7,486 bases of DNA from Alphaproteobacteria bacterium (lineage in GTDB: Bacteria; Pseudomonadota; Alphaproteobacteria; ATCC43930; CGMCC-115725): the NCBI GenBank assembly GCA_017353855.1, contig JAFMSA010000191.1, positions 1 through 7,486 on the forward strand, written 5' to 3'. Below the pieces are notes generated by a model, which searched no databases, had not been told where the DNA came from, and worked only from the letters and a program-made list of their open reading frames with translations. Made by a program: the position numbers and the translations under genes. The first letter of the stretch is position 1. Each line of letters starts with the position of its first letter. This document shows positions 4,788-7,486 of this stretch, piece by piece.

Positions 4788-5332
4788 AATTGCTCGATCC
4801 GCGGATCGCGGGTGTCGCGGCGGTGGCGTTGACGTTGGCGGCATGCGTCCAGCAGCCGTTGGCGCCGATGATCCCGGTGGCTCCGGGGCCGAACAAGTCT
4901 TTTGACGCTTTCGCGGCCGATCAGTCGTTCTGCCACCAATATGCGTCCGCACAAATCGCTCCGGCGGTTGCCGCGGCCAACAACCAGGCGTTCGGGGGAG
5001 CGATTTTAAGCACGGCTTTAGGGGCGGGGCTGGGTGCCGCGATCGGCGGAGGTCGCGGCGCGGCGATCGGCGCGGCCTCGGGTGCCGGGCTGGGCACGGT
5101 GGCGGGCGCCAGCGGCGCCGGTTTCGCGCAGCTCTCGTTCCAGCAGCAATTCGATATCCTGTATGGCCAATGCATGGCGGCGCACGGCAACTCGGTACCG
5201 GGCTTCTCGCTGCCTCCGGGCACGCCCCCTTATCAGGGCGGTCCGGGCGTACCACCGCCGCCTCCGGGGGGTGGCCCCGGCGCCCCGGTTCCCCCGCCGC
5301 CGGGCTATTTCCCTCCGCCGCCCGGATATTAG
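4784..5332 (+). CDS. Glycine-zipper lipoprotein with Pro/Gly-rich tail
   Basis: This is a predicted outer-membrane lipoprotein of 182 residues. A short hydrophobic signal ends in the lipobox LAAC, with Cys21 as the lipidation site. Residues 37-65 are a soluble segment with Cys50. Residues 71-114 are a glycine zipper (GGAILSTALGAGLGAAIGGG and on), of the sort that packs or inserts in membranes in SlyB/OmpA-linked families. Residues 118-140 carry the QQQFDILYGQCMAAHGNSVPG block, typical of proteobacterial glycine-zipper family proteins, with Cys130. Cys50 and Cys130 could form a disulfide. The C-terminal 40 residues are low-complexity PPPPPGGG and PPPPGY. Function is unknown; an envelope structural or stress role is inferred from the family. 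The ribosome site is weak (GGA, 7 nt before ATG). The stop lies 11 nt from the stop of the convergent secreted-protein gene, with no clear terminator between them. Confidence 0.85.
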   Translation: MKLLDPRIAGVAAVALTLAACVQQPLAPMIPVAPGPNKSFDAFAADQSFCHQYASAQIAPAVAAANNQAFGGAILSTALGAGLGAAIGGGRGAAIGAASGAGLGTVAGASGAGFAQLSFQQQFDILYGQCMAAHGNSVPGFSLPPGTPPYQGGPGVPPPPPGGGPGAPVPPPPGYFPPPPGY

Positions 5333-5343
5333 AGAACGACACC

Positions 5344-6441
5344 TCATCGCGAATTCCGCGGAGCGGCGAACAGACCGCCCCCGAGGCGGCGCGCTCGCAA
5401 GGCATCGATGAAGAACCCCGGGCGGTCGCCATCGGATTTGTCGGGCGGCACGATCAGCGTCCATTCGCGGCAATCTACCAGCGCCAGCGGCGCCCCACCG
5501 GCGGGCGGCGGCGCGTGGCTGCAGCGTCCGGACGCAGCGAGGTCGGAGGCCGCCCTGGCCACCTCATCGGGGCTGAAGTCGCGGCTGTGCGAGACGTTCT
5601 GCCAGCGCTCCCATCGCGTCGAGCCGAGTTCGCGGGTGAAGTAGAAGCGCTCGACATGATCGGCCGATTGCGGCTGCGCGCCGCCATAGTGTTCGGATAT
5701 CAATGACATCAGCGTAATCGGCGCTCCCTGACCCTCGGCCGCCCGGTAACCTACCGGCGCGATGTACCAGCGGGTGAAGGCGGCGTTGAGCCGGGGCGGG
5801 CAGGACGACTGCCGGCCCGCTTTGAGATCGTTGAGCCGGGCGACGGTCTCTCCCTGGAACGGCCGCAGCGGGTCGAGCAGGGCGATGATCCAGGACCCTT
5901 TCAGGGCGGCTGGGTTGACCCGGTCGCGGCAAGCTTCTCCGACAAACAGCTGGAAGCCGGCTCCCCCGTCTTCGGTCGCGGCGAAGGACAGGGCCTGTGG
6001 CGACACAAGCGTGATATCGCCCCCGTCACTGGCGTCGAAGACCCCGAACTGCCGGCCTCTCCCCGCCCCGAAATCGAACGAGTGCTCGACGACGATCCCG
6101 AGCTGGCTGGTCTCCACCGGGAAGGAATCGTGGCGCTGATACCCGCGTGCGAGCGCGGCCCGGTCTGGTGCCGCGGGATGGTCGTGCTTGTGGTAAGGCA
6201 GGGTCTCGCCGGGCATCAGATCGCGCTGGCTGGTGCATGCGGGGTCGCCGTCGATCGGGCTGACCCCTTCGAGCACCGTCTGCGAGCGCCCGACGCAGAC
6301 GTTTTGGATCAGGAAATCGCGGGCCGTCCCGGGCGATGCGGGCATTGCGGGTCCGCCGGCCGCCGCGCTCCGCGCGCCGAGCGTGGCGAGGACGAGACAC
6401 GCAAGGCCTAGCGCGCGCCGGCGGAAAGCCGAGCGGCTCAT
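5344..6441 (-). CDS. Secreted protein of unknown function, six cysteines
   Basis: I do not recognise this 365-residue protein. It opens with a clear Sec signal: an Arg-rich start (FRRRA), a hydrophobic stretch 10-23 and an AxA-type cleavage site near SAAA|GG at residue 28. That predicts a periplasmic or extracellular mature protein of about 337 residues. The mature part has six Cys (in NVCVG, PACTS, EACRD, SSCPP, GRCSH, VDCRE), enough for three disulfides. It also has YHKHDHP near residue 83, SFDFGAG, ISEHYGG and ERFYFTRELGSTRWERW. No transmembrane segment is seen after the signal, and no catalytic motif is obvious. The ATG at 6441 overlaps the stop of the upstream small gene by ATGA, so translation is probably coupled, which explains the poor ribosome site. 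Codon use is typical for the window. A conserved hypothetical secreted family is likely. Confidence 0.85.
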   Translation of the reverse strand: MSRSAFRRRALGLACLVLATLGARSAAAGGPAMPASPGTARDFLIQNVCVGRSQTVLEGVSPIDGDPACTSQRDLMPGETLPYHKHDHPAAPDRAALARGYQRHDSFPVETSQLGIVVEHSFDFGAGRGRQFGVFDASDGGDITLVSPQALSFAATEDGGAGFQLFVGEACRDRVNPAALKGSWIIALLDPLRPFQGETVARLNDLKAGRQSSCPPRLNAAFTRWYIAPVGYRAAEGQGAPITLMSLISEHYGGAQPQSADHVERFYFTRELGSTRWERWQNVSHSRDFSPDEVARAASDLAASGRCSHAPPPAGGAPLALVDCREWTLIVPPDKSDGDRPGFFIDALRARRLGGGLFAAPRNSR

Positions 6442-6674
6442 CCGCCCGATGTTTTTCGGTTATCGGTCAGGAACAATTGTTTCAGCCCGCGGCGGCTGGC
6501 GAGCGAACGCGCCCAGGCGAGCGCCTGCTCTTCGGTGTCGAACAGCCGCACTCGGGGCGCCATTTTCACGGCGCCAAGGATTTCATCCCACTCTTCGGTG
6601 ACACTGGCGCGCACACCGACCGGCGCCGGATCGAGGATCAGCATCAGTTTCATGCTGAGGTTTCGTTTCGCCAC
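6438..6674 (-). CDS. Small conserved-looking protein of unknown function
   Basis: This is a 78-residue frame if started at GTG 6674, where GAGG (6681-6684) lies 6 nt upstream. The alternative is ATG 6653 (71 residues, MKLMLILDPA), which begins where the protein looks ordered but has no Shine-Dalgarno. The sequence has a hydrophobic strand (LMLILD), then an acidic helix-like part (VTEEWDEILGAVK), a strand (RVRLFDT), an amphipathic helix (EEQALAWARSLASRR) and LKQLFLTD. This is a compact alpha/beta pattern with no signal peptide or Cys. The EEQALAWA block resembles segments in SpoIIAA/STAS-like small proteins, but this is only an impression. Its TGA overlaps the ATG of the secreted-protein gene, so the two form a coupled operon. 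It is divergent from the SDR gene, 39 bp away. Confidence 0.7.
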   Translation of the reverse strand: MAKRNLSMKLMLILDPAPVGVRASVTEEWDEILGAVKMAPRVRLFDTEEQALAWARSLASRRGLKQLFLTDNRKTSGG

Positions 6675-6703
6675 TCCTTGCCTCAAAATACCGCGACTAC
6701 AGT

Positions 6704-6708
6704 GGAGG
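6704..6708 (+). promoter_or_regulatory. Ribosome binding site of the SDR gene
   Basis: GGAGG lies 5 nt before the ATG at 6714. The divergent gap to the small gene is only 39 bp (6675-6713), so at least one promoter of the divergent pair must lie inside the neighbouring coding sequence. I could not identify either with confidence. Confidence 0.7.
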
Positions 6709-6713
6709 ATGCC

Positions 6714-7486
6714 ATGTTGGACCTGAAAATTCGCGGGCGGAAGGCTCTGGTTTGCGCGGCCAGCAAGGGGCTGGGGCGGGCCTGCGCGATGTCGCTCGCG
6801 CGGGCCGGTGCCGAGTTGACGATTACCGCACGAACGGCCGCGGACCTCGAAGAGACGGCCGAAGAAATCCGCAAGCAGACCGGCGCCAGCGTGACGGCGG
6901 TAGCCGGCGATATCACGAGCGAAGCCGGTCGCGCCGCCGCGCTGGCAGCTTGCCCCGAGCCCGACATCCTGGTCAACAACGCGGGCGGCCCGCCGCATGG
7001 TGATTTCCGCGAATGGTCGATCGAGGACTGGCAAAAGGCGGTCAACGCCAACATGCTGACGCCGATCATGCTCATCAAGGCGACGGTCGACGGCATGTGC
7101 GCCCGCAAATTCGGCCGCATCGTCAATATCACGTCGTCCTCGGTCAAATCGCCGATTGCGATCCTCGGCATGAGCAACGGCGCGCGCGCCGGCCTGACCG
7201 GCTTTGTCGCCGGCTTGGCGAGGCAGGTGGCGCGTCACAACGTCACGATCAACAATCTGCTGCCGGGTCCCTTTCTGACCGACCGGTTGCGTTCGGGGAT
7301 TGATTTCGAGGCCCGGCGGGCGGGCAAGACATTCGACGAACTGCTTGCGGAGCGAGCCGCGCGGGTTCCGGCGGGCCGGGTCGGCGATCCGGCCGAATTC
7401 GGCGATGCCTGCGCGTTTCTGTGTGCCGCCTCCTCGGGGTTCCTCGTCGGGCAGAACCTGCTGCTCGACGGCGGCGCCTTCAATTC
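6714..7486 (+). CDS. SDR-family oxidoreductase, atypical active site (runs off right edge)
   Basis: The 257 residues visible here lack only the last few of a classical-length short-chain dehydrogenase. A Rossmann fold is evident: CAASKGLGRAC at 14-24 in place of TGxxxGxG, GDI at 65-67 for adenine binding, NNAGG at 88-92, VNANML at 110-115 with the structural Asn, and VNITSSS at 137-143 with the catalytic-type Ser. The Tyr-xxx-Lys pair is absent. GMSNGARAGL at 152-161 puts Ser154 and Arg158 at those places. The C-terminus has LPGPFLTDRL and LLLDGGAF as in 3-oxoacyl-ACP reductase-like members. I recall a BKR-like SDR subgroup defined as not matching the usual catalytic tetrad, and this fits it. 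Annotation as 3-oxoacyl-ACP reductase would overstate the case. The start ATG 6714 has GGAGG 5 nt upstream. Confidence 0.9.
   Translation, partial: MLDLKIRGRKALVCAASKGLGRACAMSLARAGAELTITARTAADLEETAEEIRKQTGASVTAVAGDITSEAGRAAALAACPEPDILVNNAGGPPHGDFREWSIEDWQKAVNANMLTPIMLIKATVDGMCARKFGRIVNITSSSVKSPIAILGMSNGARAGLTGFVAGLARQVARHNVTINNLLPGPFLTDRLRSGIDFEARRAGKTFDELLAERAARVPAGRVGDPAEFGDACAFLCAASSGFLVGQNLLLDGGAFN

Noticed and set aside
4497..5432. Minus-strand open frame of 311 codons
   Set aside because: It is antisense to the glycine-zipper lipoprotein, which has a signal peptide, lipobox and family block. The antisense product is Arg/Pro-rich noise.
5762..6139. Plus-strand open frame of 125 codons, and similar plus frames across 5400-6600
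   Set aside because: They are antisense to the secreted-protein gene, which has a convincing signal peptide, a coupled start and gene-like codon use.

Overview
The window is GC-rich, with strongly G/C-ending codons in its real genes and Shine-Dalgarno-led starts. Gene content fits an alphaproteobacterium: an otsB-otsA trehalose pair with an EcfG-type promoter candidate, a small RNA resembling the alphaproteobacterial alpha-r8/MmgR family, a bacterial phenylalanine 4-hydroxylase, and a glycine-zipper lipoprotein. A rhizobial or neighbouring order is plausible, but I cannot fix the genus.

Left part (1-3051), mostly minus strand. The first 161 bases hold the start of otsA (trehalose-6-phosphate synthase), running off the left edge. 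Upstream lies otsB (trehalose-6-phosphate phosphatase), so the two form a minus-strand trehalose unit. Between otsB and the next minus-strand gene is a plus-strand small RNA gene (about 1154-1245). It has a good sigma-70 promoter, a bulged 5' hairpin, an unpaired UUUCCUCCCU motif and an intrinsic terminator. That terminator lies inside the last codons of phhA, the phenylalanine 4-hydroxylase gene read on the other strand. Upstream of phhA is an N-formylglutamate amidohydrolase gene, possibly co-transcribed with it. Both are amino-acid catabolism enzymes.

Middle part (3052-5332), plus strand. An aldo/keto reductase starts at a TTG with a perfect AGGAGG and is divergent from the amidohydrolase. 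It is followed by about 685 bases without a secure gene. That stretch holds GC hairpins just after the reductase stop, an AT-rich 8-bp dyad, a run of potential hairpins, and a doubtful short reading frame that overlaps the start of the next gene by ATGA. The next gene encodes a glycine-zipper lipoprotein with a Pro/Gly-rich tail.

Right part (5344-7486). Convergent with the lipoprotein is a minus-strand pair overlapping by ATGA: a small cytosolic-looking protein of about 78 residues, then a secreted six-cysteine protein. I recognise neither. Divergent from them, 39 bp away, is an SDR-type oxidoreductase that runs off the right edge a few residues before its expected end. It has Ser and Arg where SDR enzymes normally carry the catalytic Tyr and Lys.

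Most of the window is ordinary chromosomal metabolism. The items deserving a second look are the small RNA overlapping phhA, the unknown secreted/small protein pair, the atypical SDR and the structured leader before the lipoprotein. I see no mobile elements, CRISPR arrays, tRNA or rRNA genes.
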